A stretch of 64,000 bases of DNA from Metallosphaera sedula DSM 5348 (GTDB taxonomy: Archaea > Thermoproteota > Thermoprotei_A > Sulfolobales > Sulfolobaceae). The first letter of the stretch is position 1. The number at the start of each line of letters is the position of its first letter. Positions 27,650 to 36,212 of the stretch are shown one piece after another. The translations under genes and the position numbers were made by a program. The stretch covers positions 806,001-870,000 of the forward strand of contig NC_009440.1 in assembly GCF_000016605.1 (NCBI RefSeq), read 5' to 3'. Under the pieces are notes generated by a model. It was not told where the DNA came from. It saw nothing but the letters and a program-made list of their open reading frames with translations, and made no database searches.

Positions 27650-28612
27650 GTGAATTTTAATCAGATCGAGGTGGAATCGCTCTCCAGGCTAAAGACCTCC
27701 GCGTTTCTCGGCATTCTGGGCTCAGTGATAGTGGCAGTGTACTCTATAACGTATTACCTGGTATTTCTGCCAAATGCCCTTGTCCAAGGTCAAGTTCAAC
27801 CTTTACCCATCACAAGGTTCCTGATAATCCCTAACATCGTAGTTGATCTGATAGCTGGAGTAATTCAGCTACTGGTTTTCTATCATGCCAGGCAAGGATT
27901 CAAGGGGCTCTCTAGCCTTAACATTCCAACCAAGAATGGGATAACCGGAGCCACGATCCTCATGATATTTGCCATAGTGGGCCTTCTGGGGGTGGTGCCA
28001 TCACTTATCTTTTTACAATCTGTGGCATTACCATCTCTGACCTTTGTTAGGCCAGGGCCTCCTCCGTCACCCTCATCTCTGATACTGTTGGGAATCTTGG
28101 CTATAGCCCTCTTGATCTTCGCTATAGTAGGATTTGTTGGGCTCGTCTTAGTCATCATAAGCGAGTATTCCCTTGGAACTAGGTACGGAGAGGGATTCAT
28201 TAAGCTTGGATCGATCCTTCAGGTAATTCCTTTCCTCAATTTTATTGGATATATTCTACTCTACCTTGGATTTTCTAACTCAGTTAACAAGGTGAGATCA
28301 GGGACCTTTCAAGCTCCCCAACAATCTCAACCGGTTTATCAGGTAGGCCTGGGCACCCTCTCACCGAGCGGGGTAGCTAGGTTCACGCTGTACTCTGTAA
28401 GGAGTGTGAGTATAACCTCCGCGTCGCTTGGGTTGCTCAATCAACAGGTCGTGGCTCAATCAATTTCCACGTCAAACCTTAACCCTGGTACAAACGTTAT
28501 CGAGGTCAACTTCGGTCCCCTACAGTTGATGGCTGGTAGCTACTACGTGGACCTAACCCTCAGTGATGGGACATCCGTAAGGGTTTACGTTGTCCTTAGC
28601 TCATCCAGTTAA
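27650..28612 (+). CDS. DUF973 family membrane protein
   Basis: 320 residues from GTG 27650. About five hydrophobic segments fill the first 215 residues (for example SAFLGILGSVIVAVYSITYY and a repeated IALLIFAIVGFVGLVLVI region), followed by a Pro-Gln linker near residue 225 and a beta-rich C-terminal domain with SVSITSASLG and MAGSYYVDLTL. This layout is that of DUF973, a family found mainly in Sulfolobales; the function is unknown. The last 12 bases overlap the 3' end of the converging CDF transporter gene. Confidence 0.85.
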   Translation: MNFNQIEVESLSRLKTSAFLGILGSVIVAVYSITYYLVFLPNALVQGQVQPLPITRFLIIPNIVVDLIAGVIQLLVFYHARQGFKGLSSLNIPTKNGITGATILMIFAIVGLLGVVPSLIFLQSVALPSLTFVRPGPPPSPSSLILLGILAIALLIFAIVGFVGLVLVIISEYSLGTRYGEGFIKLGSILQVIPFLNFIGYILLYLGFSNSVNKVRSGTFQAPQQSQPVYQVGLGTLSPSGVARFTLYSVRSVSITSASLGLLNQQVVAQSISTSNLNPGTNVIEVNFGPLQLMAGSYYVDLTLSDGTSVRVYVVLSSSS

Positions 28613-29431
28613 GGAACCAAAACCTGATTCGATCTCTTCATCCCTAGACTCAAATTGGATGGTCACGTGGGTCACGTTGAACTTGTCCCTTAATATCCTC
28701 TCGACCTCCCTTCTCTTTTCGTCAATTTGTCCAAGGGTTACATTAGGCTCCTCAATGACGTGCAGGGTTGCCACCCTCATGTGAGGGCATATATTCCATA
28801 CGTGAACGTGGTGAACTGTCCGGAAAACTGATTTGAGGCTGTCCTCAACCTCCTTCACGTTCACGGGAGATCTCTCCATCAACGTGTAGATCCCCTCCTT
28901 AACGTTTCCAAGGCTAGTTAGTGCCAAAACTCCCAGTACTAGGAATGAGCCGAGGGGGTCAACCCACGGAAGTCCAGTGATCAGGACTACGAACCCCACG
29001 ACTGCCCCTAAGGCAAAGGTAAGGGAGTCAAGGAGTGCGTGAATCCTTATCCCCTCCTTGATCTCATCTCCGTGTTCCGTTGACGAGAGGATCGAGAATC
29101 CCAACGCCACGAGGGAGGCCATCATCACGATCCACGGGTTATCGCTCACCCTGAGAACCAGCAGAGTCACGGAGAACACTAAACCGATCACCACTCCCAC
29201 CACGACGGTAATCACGTTCAGGAGCGAGTACAGCACCTCTAGCCTGTGCATGCCGTAGGTGTAGATGTTGTCCCTCCTGTCCAGAACCCTTGACGCCATC
29301 CAGGTCAGGGTGACCACGATCGCATCCAGCACGGAGTGAAGGGACTCCGAGCCCAAGGTCGCGCTCCTACCCACGAAGGAGAGAACCAGCAGAAACGCAG
29401 TGGTTGACCAGAACCCCAGAAGACTTCTCAT
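28601..29431 (-). CDS. cation diffusion facilitator (CDF) metal exporter
   Basis: 276 residues. The transport site pairs are visible: LHSVLDAIVV (H-x3-D, TM2) and IHALLDSLTFAL (H-x3-D, TM5). The C-terminal cytosolic domain shows the KEGIYTLMERSP transition followed by VHHVHVWNICPHMRVATLHV. The family exports Zn, Fe, Co, Ni or Mn in exchange for protons. The TM2 and TM5 H/D pairs are typical for zinc-type members, but metal choice is not certain. It has its own start at ATG 29431. Confidence 0.88.
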   Translation of the reverse strand: MRSLLGFWSTTAFLLVLSFVGRSATLGSESLHSVLDAIVVTLTWMASRVLDRRDNIYTYGMHRLEVLYSLLNVITVVVGVVIGLVFSVTLLVLRVSDNPWIVMMASLVALGFSILSSTEHGDEIKEGIRIHALLDSLTFALGAVVGFVVLITGLPWVDPLGSFLVLGVLALTSLGNVKEGIYTLMERSPVNVKEVEDSLKSVFRTVHHVHVWNICPHMRVATLHVIEEPNVTLGQIDEKRREVERILRDKFNVTHVTIQFESRDEEIESGFGSLTG

Positions 29432-29500
29432 GGATAAAGCTTGATTTCAAATTATATAAACTTTCTTTAGGGATGTCCTAATTGCATTAATTTCCTCAAG

Positions 29501-29920
29501 TCAAGACTTACTTGCGTTCATCACGAGGATTGAGTGAGGTTGGACCCCTACGGGCTCAAGAAAAACGGGCAGGGTGACGTTTTGCGGTACGTTGTCTATC
29601 ACTAGCTCAACGGTGATGTTCTTGTGAAGGATCAGGGGAGTGGAGTTCTGAAGCCTGAAGACGCCGTTCGGAGGACCCTGATTCATGGGAGCGTAGGTCA
29701 CCCCCTCGATGGTCACGGTTTGAAAGGGTCTGAAATACACCAGGCAAACCACCCCCTCATGGGCGTAAATTCCCGGAACCAAGGTAGTCACGTTGAGGTT
29801 CCCGCCAAGGCTCGAGTTGGAGGGAACTGGGACCTGGTTGGGAAGGTGGGTCACGATAACTTCTGTGATCACGGAGACCAAGAATATCAGAGTTATCCCA
29901 ATGACGAATGCTCTGTTCAT
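29501..29920 (-). CDS. secreted or membrane-anchored protein of unknown function
   Basis: 139 residues. It starts with a hydrophobic segment IGITLIFLVSVITEVIV that suits a signal anchor, followed by a Pro/Ser-rich linker and a beta-rich domain with several N-x-S/T sequons (NSSLGG, NVTT, NSTP, NITV, NVTL, NASK), suggesting an N-glycosylated extracellular protein. No metal or catalytic motif was seen. It reads in the same orientation as the CDF gene downstream, with a 69-base gap. Confidence 0.6.
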   Translation of the reverse strand: MNRAFVIGITLIFLVSVITEVIVTHLPNQVPVPSNSSLGGNLNVTTLVPGIYAHEGVVCLVYFRPFQTVTIEGVTYAPMNQGPPNGVFRLQNSTPLILHKNITVELVIDNVPQNVTLPVFLEPVGVQPHSILVMNASKS

Positions 29921-30068
29921 GGGTTGAAGTAGACTTCCCAGCTTTTAGGGAAGCGTTAAAGTCTCTATAATCCCTTCCGCAGTCTCCCGAAGGACCCACT
30001 ACAAAATGGCGAAAAAAGCAACTTTAGGGCGGAAAGCTTTAACTATCCAACAAGGATACACTTTACTT

Positions 30069-31058
30069 ATGAAAGCTATTCTATTTGAGAAATCTGGATT
30101 GGAAAACCTAAGGGTAGGTGAGGTAAAAGATCCCGAACCCGGATCACATGATGTTGTAATAAGGGTAAAGGAATCTGGGGTGAACCCCATCGACTACTTT
30201 GTCGTGGCAGGTATACAGGTGAAGCCCATGCCCCACATTCCAGGTGCAGAGGTGTATGGAGAGGTAGAGAAGGTAGGGGATCACGTGAAGACCGTGAAAC
30301 CTGGGGACAAGGTGGTGGTGTATAACAGGGTGTTTGACGGCAACTGTGATATGTGCCTACGCGGGGATGAGATGTTGTGCAGAAATGGTGGAATCATGAG
30401 CCTGGTGACCCAAGGGGGCTGGGCAGAAAAGATGGTGGTACCGGAGAAGAACCTCGTGAAGGTAAACCTGGATTCGGCACTGGCCGCAAGCTTACCCGTA
30501 GCAGCACTCACCTCGTACCACGCCCTTAAGGAGACTGAGGTTGGAGTCGGGAAGACAGTGGTAGTGTTTGGGGCCTCAGGGAACACCGGTATGTTCGCAG
30601 TTCAGTTGGCCAAGAAGATGGGAGCGAGGGTGATAGCGGTGTCAAGAAAGTCATGGCTTAAGGAATTTGGGGCAGACGAGATCGCAGATTACTCCAACAT
30701 GAAAGAGGTTGTGGAGAAGGCCACGAACGGGAGGATGGCCGACGTGGTGATTAACTCGCTGGGTACCTCGGCCTGGGACGCTTCCATGAGCGTCTTGGGA
30801 CGAAGGGGGAAACTGGTTGTCTTCGGCACCCTAACCGGGGCTGAGGTCAAGCTCAACCTATCAGCAGTATATTCAGCTCATGGACAAATTGTGGGGACTA
30901 CTGGTGGAACCAGGGCAGAGCTTGTGGAGTTGGCAGAGATCTGCTCCGACTGCAAGGTTAAGGTTCACAGGGAGTACCCTCTGGAGAAGGCAGCGGAGGC
31001 ACTTAGGGAGCTCAACTCTGGAGGTAGGGATGGAAGGATAATGTTGAAGATCCAATGA
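30069..31058 (+). CDS. zinc-type medium-chain alcohol dehydrogenase-like protein
   Basis: 329 residues from ATG 30069; a longer frame from 30006 adds 21 residues unlike the family. The fold is the MDR superfamily: an N-terminal GroES-like domain (ESGVNPIDYFVVAG, PHIPGAEVYG), then CDMCLRGDEMLC (structural zinc Cys), and the Rossmann domain with VVVFGASGNTGMFAVQLAKKMGARVIAVSR. The usual catalytic-zinc Cys near residue 38 reads NPID, so the catalytic zinc may be absent, as in quinone-oxidoreductase-like members. It likely reduces or oxidises an aldehyde, ketone or enoyl compound with NAD(P)H. A TTTAACTATC block lies upstream. Confidence 0.85.
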   Translation: MKAILFEKSGLENLRVGEVKDPEPGSHDVVIRVKESGVNPIDYFVVAGIQVKPMPHIPGAEVYGEVEKVGDHVKTVKPGDKVVVYNRVFDGNCDMCLRGDEMLCRNGGIMSLVTQGGWAEKMVVPEKNLVKVNLDSALAASLPVAALTSYHALKETEVGVGKTVVVFGASGNTGMFAVQLAKKMGARVIAVSRKSWLKEFGADEIADYSNMKEVVEKATNGRMADVVINSLGTSAWDASMSVLGRRGKLVVFGTLTGAEVKLNLSAVYSAHGQIVGTTGGTRAELVELAEICSDCKVKVHREYPLEKAAEALRELNSGGRDGRIMLKIQ

Positions 31059-31088
31059 ATGTGACCTATGTTTTCTTCCATGATCACG

Positions 31089-32384
31089 TCAAGTTCTCTT
31101 CATTTTCTCGGTAACTCTGGGTAGTACCAGGTAGACGCAAAGGTCTCCACACATGGTGCATGAACCGAGAGGCTTGTCTTTGTATTGAGTGTAGATCTGT
31201 TTCGCCCTATCCTGATCGAAGGTGAGCGAGAACATCTTCAACCAATTGAGAGAGGCCCTAGCCACGCTCATTTCTCTGTCCTTTTCCCTAGCCCTCTCCC
31301 CGAGTTTAATCGTATCCCCCACATGGGCAGCTATCTTAAATGCTATGAGTCCCTCCTTCACTTGTTCTGGGGTAGGCAAGGAAAGATGTTCTGCAGGTGT
31401 AAGATAACATAACATATCAGCTCCGTGAGCTGAGGCGACTGCACCTCCTATGGCTCCGGCAATGTGATCATAGCCTGCAGCTATATCGGTAGGTAAAATT
31501 CCTAGGACGTAATATGGAACTCCTCCAGAGAGTTCCTTCTCAAGTTTTATGTCCATCTCTATCTGATCTAAGGGCATGTGACCAGGTCCCTCTATCATTA
31601 CCTGGACTCCCTTTTCGACCGCCCTCCTGGCCAACCTAGCGTTATTTATGAGCTCAGCTACCTGGAACTCGTCATGCGCATCAGCAATTCCTCCAGGTCT
31701 GAGCGCATCTCCAAGGCTCAGGGTAACATCATATTCCCTTGCTATTTCCAGGAGATAATCGAACTCTGAATAAAGCGGGTTCTCCCTTTGATTATGTAGG
31801 GACCATGCAGCCATGATAGTTCCACCCCTGCTCACGATACCTGCCACTCTTTTCTTCTCAACTAGTTTTCTGGAGAGCTCGAGGGTAATTCCAGTGTGAA
31901 CAGTGATGAAGTCAACTCCGTCATCTAACTGTTTCCTTATCACCCTGAAAAGTTCATCAGGCGTGAAGTCGATTACGTACTTCCTTCTTGTGACCATCTC
32001 ATAATATACCTGATAAATGGGGACCGTCCCCACGGGCATTTCTGCGTGTTCTATTACCATCCTCCTCATGGAATCTATGTCACCGCCATCGGTTAGGTCC
32101 ATTAGGGAATCCGCTCCGTATCTATTCGCTATCTCCACCTTCCTCAGTTCCTCTTCTATATTGTAATGATCAGTCGAGGCACCAATATTAACGTTCACCT
32201 TCGTTGAGAGCCCCTCCCCTACTGCGGTGTACTTCCTCAAGTTTCTTTTCAAGTTCTTGAGAATTACTACTCTGCCTGTAGCGACCCTATCCCTAATCTT
32301 TTCCGGAGATACTCCCTCGATTTCAGCGATCTTCCTCATCTCCTCGGTGACATTTCCCCTTCTCGCCTCGAGGATTTGTGTCAT
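31089..32384 (-). CDS. thiC: phosphomethylpyrimidine synthase ThiC
   Basis: 431 residues from ATG 32384 (ATG 32396 adds four). It converts aminoimidazole ribotide to the thiamine pyrimidine through radical SAM chemistry. Landmarks: [10 protein letters not shown] near residue 67, [69 protein letters not shown] and [28 protein letters not shown]. The cluster motif near the C-terminus is C-x2-C-x3-C (CTMCGDLC) rather than the C-x2-C-x4-C of E. coli-type ThiC, a variant I associate with archaeal ThiC. No thiamine riboswitch was found upstream. Confidence 0.95.
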   Translation of the reverse strand: MTQILEARRGNVTEEMRKIAEIEGVSPEKIRDRVATGRVVILKNLKRNLRKYTAVGEGLSTKVNVNIGASTDHYNIEEELRKVEIANRYGADSLMDLTDGGDIDSMRRMVIEHAEMPVGTVPIYQVYYEMVTRRKYVIDFTPDELFRVIRKQLDDGVDFITVHTGITLELSRKLVEKKRVAGIVSRGGTIMAAWSLHNQRENPLYSEFDYLLEIAREYDVTLSLGDALRPGGIADAHDEFQVAELINNARLARRAVEKGVQVMIEGPGHMPLDQIEMDIKLEKELSGGVPYYVLGILPTDIAAGYDHIAGAIGGAVASAHGADMLCYLTPAEHLSLPTPEQVKEGLIAFKIAAHVGDTIKLGERAREKDREMSVARASLNWLKMFSLTFDQDRAKQIYTQYKDKPLGSCTMCGDLCVYLVLPRVTEKMKRT

Positions 32385-32801
32385 ATATAATAACATTATA
32401 AAGTAAGTTATAAGAATATCGTCTAGTTAGATCATTAGATAATAGTTTATTTCTCATTGAACCAGGACATGGAGGACAAGGGCAAGTTCTTCATGCAAAA
32501 CGGGAGGTTCTATTCAAATCATGTGAGATTATGAAAGTCGAGGATGTATATGATCCTTAAATCGAAAAGTAAAAATCTCAATGAAAAGTCTTAGTAAAAA
32601 GTTCTAATTAATTCTTTTTAAATTACGCTGTTTTCAACAAGCTATTAATACGACAATTGAATCTATTCACGAAATCCTAACCTAAATTTTAAGGAAAATC
32701 TTACGATCATCAAACTAGTTTTTTACAATTTATTCCAGGCTAAATGTACTGTTAAAAAGATATATCGAAAACTATTAATATGTGACTACCTGGCAAATCC
32801 T
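32385..32801. other. gene-poor spacer
   Basis: About 415 AT-rich bases between divergent thiC and a transporter gene. Several TATA-like boxes are present near 32395-32418 (thiC) and 32750-32770. A 30-codon open stretch near 32457-32560 resembles protein sequence in two frames, but neither is supported by a start or a family match. Confidence 0.4.
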
Positions 32802-34235
32802 ATGGACAGGAAAGCTCGGGAGACCTTAATTATTCTAATATCCGTGTCGCTTCTCATTAACTACGTTGAGACCATGGTAGTCCCGGCCGTCCCCAAAATT
32901 CAACAGGACTTTGCGACCACAGAGACCCTGGTAGCCTGGGTAACCTCGGCATTTACCATCGTGGGGGCAGTGGTCTCGCCGGTTTTCGGTAAGCTCGGAG
33001 ATCTTTACGGGAAGAGGAGAGTTTATCTCCTTTCCATGGTTTTCTATACCTTCGCGGTGGTAATGGCTGGTTTCTCCCCAAACATTTACTTTCTGATTGC
33101 GGCTAGGGCTATCCAGGGACTTGGTTTCGCCATGTTTCCGCTGAGCTTGGCAATAATCACGGACATTCTCCCGCCTGAGATGATAGCAACGGCACAGGGT
33201 ATCATAAGTGGAACCATGGGGATAGGGACTGCGCTCGGACTAGTCGTGGGTGCCTTCATTGATCAGGATCTAGGCTGGCAGTACGCCTTTCACATCGCGT
33301 TCGTGATTTCCCTCATCCTCCTATTCGCTGCGGTGAAGTTAGTTCCAGAGACGGGGGTTAGAAAGAAGGCGATGATAGATTACGTGGGGTTTGGGACCCT
33401 CACTGCCGGTGTCACGCTGATCCTGATTTACCTAACCCAGGAGTCAAGTTGGGGATGGTTTTCCCCGCAGTCATTGTCGCTCTTGATCCCTGGTATGGTT
33501 TTCCTTGGCTTCTTTGGATGGTATGAGCAGAGAGTTAAGAATCCCGTAATAGAGCTTAGGCTCCTTAAGATCAGGAACGTTATGGTGGCCAACATCGCGG
33601 GCCTTATCTCCGGGATTATGATCCTGGCCCTGTTTTACGGGATAATATACTACACCCAACTGCCTCACCCCTTTGGCCTCGGCCTCGACATAATCTCAGC
33701 CGGGTTGACCCTGGCTCCCTCTACCCTTGTGATGTTCGTGGTGGGTCCAATTCTAGGAAGAATGATAAATAGGGTTGGGCCGAAACCCATCATTGCCGTG
33801 GGTTCCCTGGTCATGATGCTAGGTTTCTATCTCTTAATAGTAAATAGGGCAACTCCCCTAGACGTTACCATGGACACTGTGGTGGGCATGCTAGGCCTTC
33901 TCTGCCTCATGATTCCCATAGTGAACATGATATCCGTGTCTCTACCTCCCGAGGATAGGGGAGTGGGCATAGGGATGAACACGTTGATTAGGAACATAGG
34001 TAGCGCTGTTGGGCCAGTGATCACGACCTCCATAATGTCGAGCTATCAGGGGGCCTTTGTTCTTCCCTTCGACGGGACTTACATGGTTGAGATACTCCCA
34101 AGTTCAACGGCTTTCGACCTCATATTTACCGTGGGAATAGGGATGGCAATCCTGAACCTGTTAATATCTTTGACCGTTAAGAACTATAGGTTCCAGGCTA
34201 AGCCAACAAAGGAGGTGGTAGTTGAGGCCAAGTGA
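32802..34235 (+). CDS. MFS transporter, DHA2 (EmrB/QacA) type
   Basis: 477 residues, about 14 TM segments. N-terminal block INYVETMVVPAVPKIQQDF replaces the usual LDxTIVNVALP of DHA2 transporters with an ETMVVPA variant, followed by GKLGDLYGKRRVYL (motif A), RAIQGLGFAMFPL (motif B), and PPEMIATAQGIISGTMGIGTALG (motif C). It is expected to export an amphipathic compound or metabolite with proton antiport. The ATG at 32802 follows an AT-rich promoter. Confidence 0.87.
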   Translation: MDRKARETLIILISVSLLINYVETMVVPAVPKIQQDFATTETLVAWVTSAFTIVGAVVSPVFGKLGDLYGKRRVYLLSMVFYTFAVVMAGFSPNIYFLIAARAIQGLGFAMFPLSLAIITDILPPEMIATAQGIISGTMGIGTALGLVVGAFIDQDLGWQYAFHIAFVISLILLFAAVKLVPETGVRKKAMIDYVGFGTLTAGVTLILIYLTQESSWGWFSPQSLSLLIPGMVFLGFFGWYEQRVKNPVIELRLLKIRNVMVANIAGLISGIMILALFYGIIYYTQLPHPFGLGLDIISAGLTLAPSTLVMFVVGPILGRMINRVGPKPIIAVGSLVMMLGFYLLIVNRATPLDVTMDTVVGMLGLLCLMIPIVNMISVSLPPEDRGVGIGMNTLIRNIGSAVGPVITTSIMSSYQGAFVLPFDGTYMVEILPSSTAFDLIFTVGIGMAILNLLISLTVKNYRFQAKPTKEVVVEAK

Positions 34236-34237
34236 GA

Positions 34238-34627
34238 TTAGAGTAGGTCATCTGAGCTGAGAACCTCTAGTCCGTATTTCTTCAACCTAGAAAAGTGGCG
34301 CGCGTTATTCGTGACCAGCGTGAGCCCATTTGCGATGCAGATGCTACCTATGATGAGGTCTGGGTCGCTTAAGGGTCTTCCCTCTCTCCTTAGCTCAGCG
34401 TAAATTTTGGAGGCCGTCATCACGGACCTGTTATCTAGACAGAGAACCGTAAAATTCTCCTCGAGATCTCGCTTGAAGTCTGCTACATCCTTTCCCAGGA
34501 ACGCTATTCCCCTCAGAAATTCAAAGAGCGAGATACAAGTTGTATAGTATCCTGAAACCTTTCCCTTGAGATTCCTTGAGTATACGAGTATTAGGGCGTC
34601 AGTGTCTAGGCACTTCTCCTTCTCCAC
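34238..34627 (-). CDS. vapC: VapC-type PIN-domain toxin
   Basis: 129 residues. PIN acidic positions: CLDTDALILV (two Asp near residue 8-10), SLFEFLRG (Glu), LSDPDLIIGSICIANGL (Asp) and VTNNARHFSRL near the end. The D-x-D opening and the LSDPDLIIGSIA-like block match the archaeal VapC toxins that pair with DUF217 antitoxins. It overlaps the antitoxin gene by 22 bases. Confidence 0.88.
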   Translation of the reverse strand: MEKEKCLDTDALILVYSRNLKGKVSGYYTTCISLFEFLRGIAFLGKDVADFKRDLEENFTVLCLDNRSVMTASKIYAELRREGRPLSDPDLIIGSICIANGLTLVTNNARHFSRLKKYGLEVLSSDDLL

Positions 34628-34836
34628 GATCTCCTTCCCTCTCTAGTTAGTCGGATCAGGGTTTCAGCCTCGTTCTCGCTCAGGGTAAGATTTGGCGACG
34701 CGATCATGTTCTTGAAAACTTCCCTGAAAAAGTCGTCCCAGCTAAGGGCCATACCCCTCTCTATTTCCATTCTCCTCCTTAGTTTTTCGAGTTGTGACTT
34801 CACGTCCTCGCTTACGGCAATTGTAGTGTAAGTCAT
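34606..34836 (-). CDS. vapB: VapB-type antitoxin (DUF217-like)
   Basis: 76 residues. TYTTIAVSEDVKSQLEKLRR is the beta strand plus first helix of an archaeal VapB (DUF217-like) antitoxin, followed by SWDDFFREVFKN and a charged tail ending in Arg-rich residues. It precedes and overlaps the PIN toxin gene, forming a second VapBC pair of this window; the toxins of the two pairs are not close relatives. Confidence 0.85.
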   Translation of the reverse strand: MTYTTIAVSEDVKSQLEKLRRRMEIERGMALSWDDFFREVFKNMIASPNLTLSENEAETLIRLTREGRRSWRRRSA

Positions 34837-34935
34837 TATGTAATTATATGATTAAGATAATTTAAGTCCACTTGATTTTGTGTGCCCCTAGAGGGCAAGC
34901 AATAGTTATAACCTAGTTATAAAGCAAGTTATATC

Positions 34936-35616
34936 ATGTCCAGCTTTGATAAGTTCTCTGAAAAATACGACACGTGGTTCCTCAATAACAGGAATGTGTT
35001 AATGTCAGAGCTCTTGCTTGTCGAGAAAATGTTGAGAGGGGAAAGGAAAATACTCAGCGTTGGATGCGGTAGCGGGCTCTTTGAATCGCTTCTAAGAGAG
35101 AGGGGGATAATGATAGAGGACTGTGTGGAACCCTCAGAGATGGGTAAGATTGCCGAGGCTAGGGGCCTGAGGGTGAAGAGAGGTTACGCGGAGGAGCTTC
35201 CTGTCCATGAGAAATATGACGCGGTGTTAATGAACGGGGTTATTCACTACCTCAGGGATCCAGCGAAGGCCTTACTTGAGGCTAACAGGGTGCTCAGGGA
35301 AGGAGGACATCTAATCCTCTGCTGGGTTGCCGGAGAAGGATCATATGGACTCCTGTATAGGCTGGCGTCACTAGTGGGTTGGAAAGAGCTAGAGGGAGTT
35401 TCGCCAAAATCTCCTTATCCTCTCGAATTTGTGAGGGAAGCTAAATGGCAAACAGTGGGGGAAGTCAGGTCACTTCTCAGGAATGCAGGGTTTGAGGAGG
35501 TGTTGATAATGCAGACCTTAACGAGACATCCAAAGTACTCTAACGATGAGGCAGAGGATCCCTCGCAGGGTTATGATAGGGGAGACTATGTATGTATAAA
35601 GGCCAGGAAAACATAG
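34936..35616 (+). CDS. SAM-dependent methyltransferase, class I
   Basis: 226 residues. Motif I is ILSVGCGSGLFESLLRERG near residue 40, an acidic end of the second strand is missing the usual single Glu in an EPSEMGKIAEARGLRV context, and motif IV/post-II is LMNGVIHYLRDPAKALLEANRVLREGGHLIL near residue 95. This is the methyltransferase type 11 layout. It probably acts on a small molecule or lipid; the substrate is unknown. A TATA-like TTATAACCTAG block near 34905-34925 lies just upstream of ATG 34936. Confidence 0.85.
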   Translation: MSSFDKFSEKYDTWFLNNRNVLMSELLLVEKMLRGERKILSVGCGSGLFESLLRERGIMIEDCVEPSEMGKIAEARGLRVKRGYAEELPVHEKYDAVLMNGVIHYLRDPAKALLEANRVLREGGHLILCWVAGEGSYGLLYRLASLVGWKELEGVSPKSPYPLEFVREAKWQTVGEVRSLLRNAGFEEVLIMQTLTRHPKYSNDEAEDPSQGYDRGDYVCIKARKT

Positions 35617-35727
35617 TCTAGGATAAATTTTTGTATCATGAGAATCCCTTATGAAAACTATTTTAGAGCCTGATAGCGTACTATCCAGATTTGCTTTTGA
35701 TAGATTATATATTTACTTCATTAAATT

Positions 35728-35997
35728 TTGCCTAGCCGATTGACTCACAAGATCACTTCATGTCACGCTAACTACATGGACCCCACAAGGAAGTCGGCTC
35801 TCCCATGTAGTTATAGAGCCAGAACTTCTGTAAGGACAGCAATGCCCTGGGGGACGTCCCTCGCCTTACCTTCTGAGCATTATCTTGGCTTATACGATCA
35901 GGATCCTAAGGAACTGGTGAAGGAGGCCATGCTATCGGGTTCATCCATTCTAGCTGAAGAGATCGCATTGAGAGTTGCAACAATATTCCAAGACTAA
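35728..35997 (+). CDS. short ORF of doubtful status
   Basis: 89 codons beginning at TTG 35728. The first 40 residues look unlike a protein (many Ser, Thr, Arg and Cys), while the last 50, from an ATG at 35842 (MPWGTSLALPSEHYL...), look more protein-like, with LVKEAMLSGSSILAEEIALRV helix. It may be the end of a decayed gene or a real short gene beginning at 35842. No family is recognised. Confidence 0.3.
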   Translation: MPSRLTHKITSCHANYMDPTRKSALPCSYRARTSVRTAMPWGTSLALPSEHYLGLYDQDPKELVKEAMLSGSSILAEEIALRVATIFQD

Positions 35998-36212
35998 TGG
36001 TATGTTCACAGTTTTTAATTAGTATAATTTTTATTTACTATGTTTCATAGAAGACCTACATACACCTTAGTACGCAGGCTCCTATTTAGGTAGAGCTTTA
36101 GGAATTTGAACCATGATGCGTGGGATAGAAAGTCGTGTCGATGTTCATAACTGAAATTATTTGAGTATCATGATCAAAACCCTCCCTTCTAAAGGCATAG
36201 GCAAGTTCTATG

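Noticed and set aside
32457-32560. Short protein-like stretch near thiC
   Set aside because: Two different frames look equally plausible and neither has a good start or a family match.
31089-32801. Thiamine (TPP) riboswitch upstream of thiC
   Set aside because: No TPP aptamer pattern was found in the spacer, and such riboswitches are not expected in Sulfolobales.
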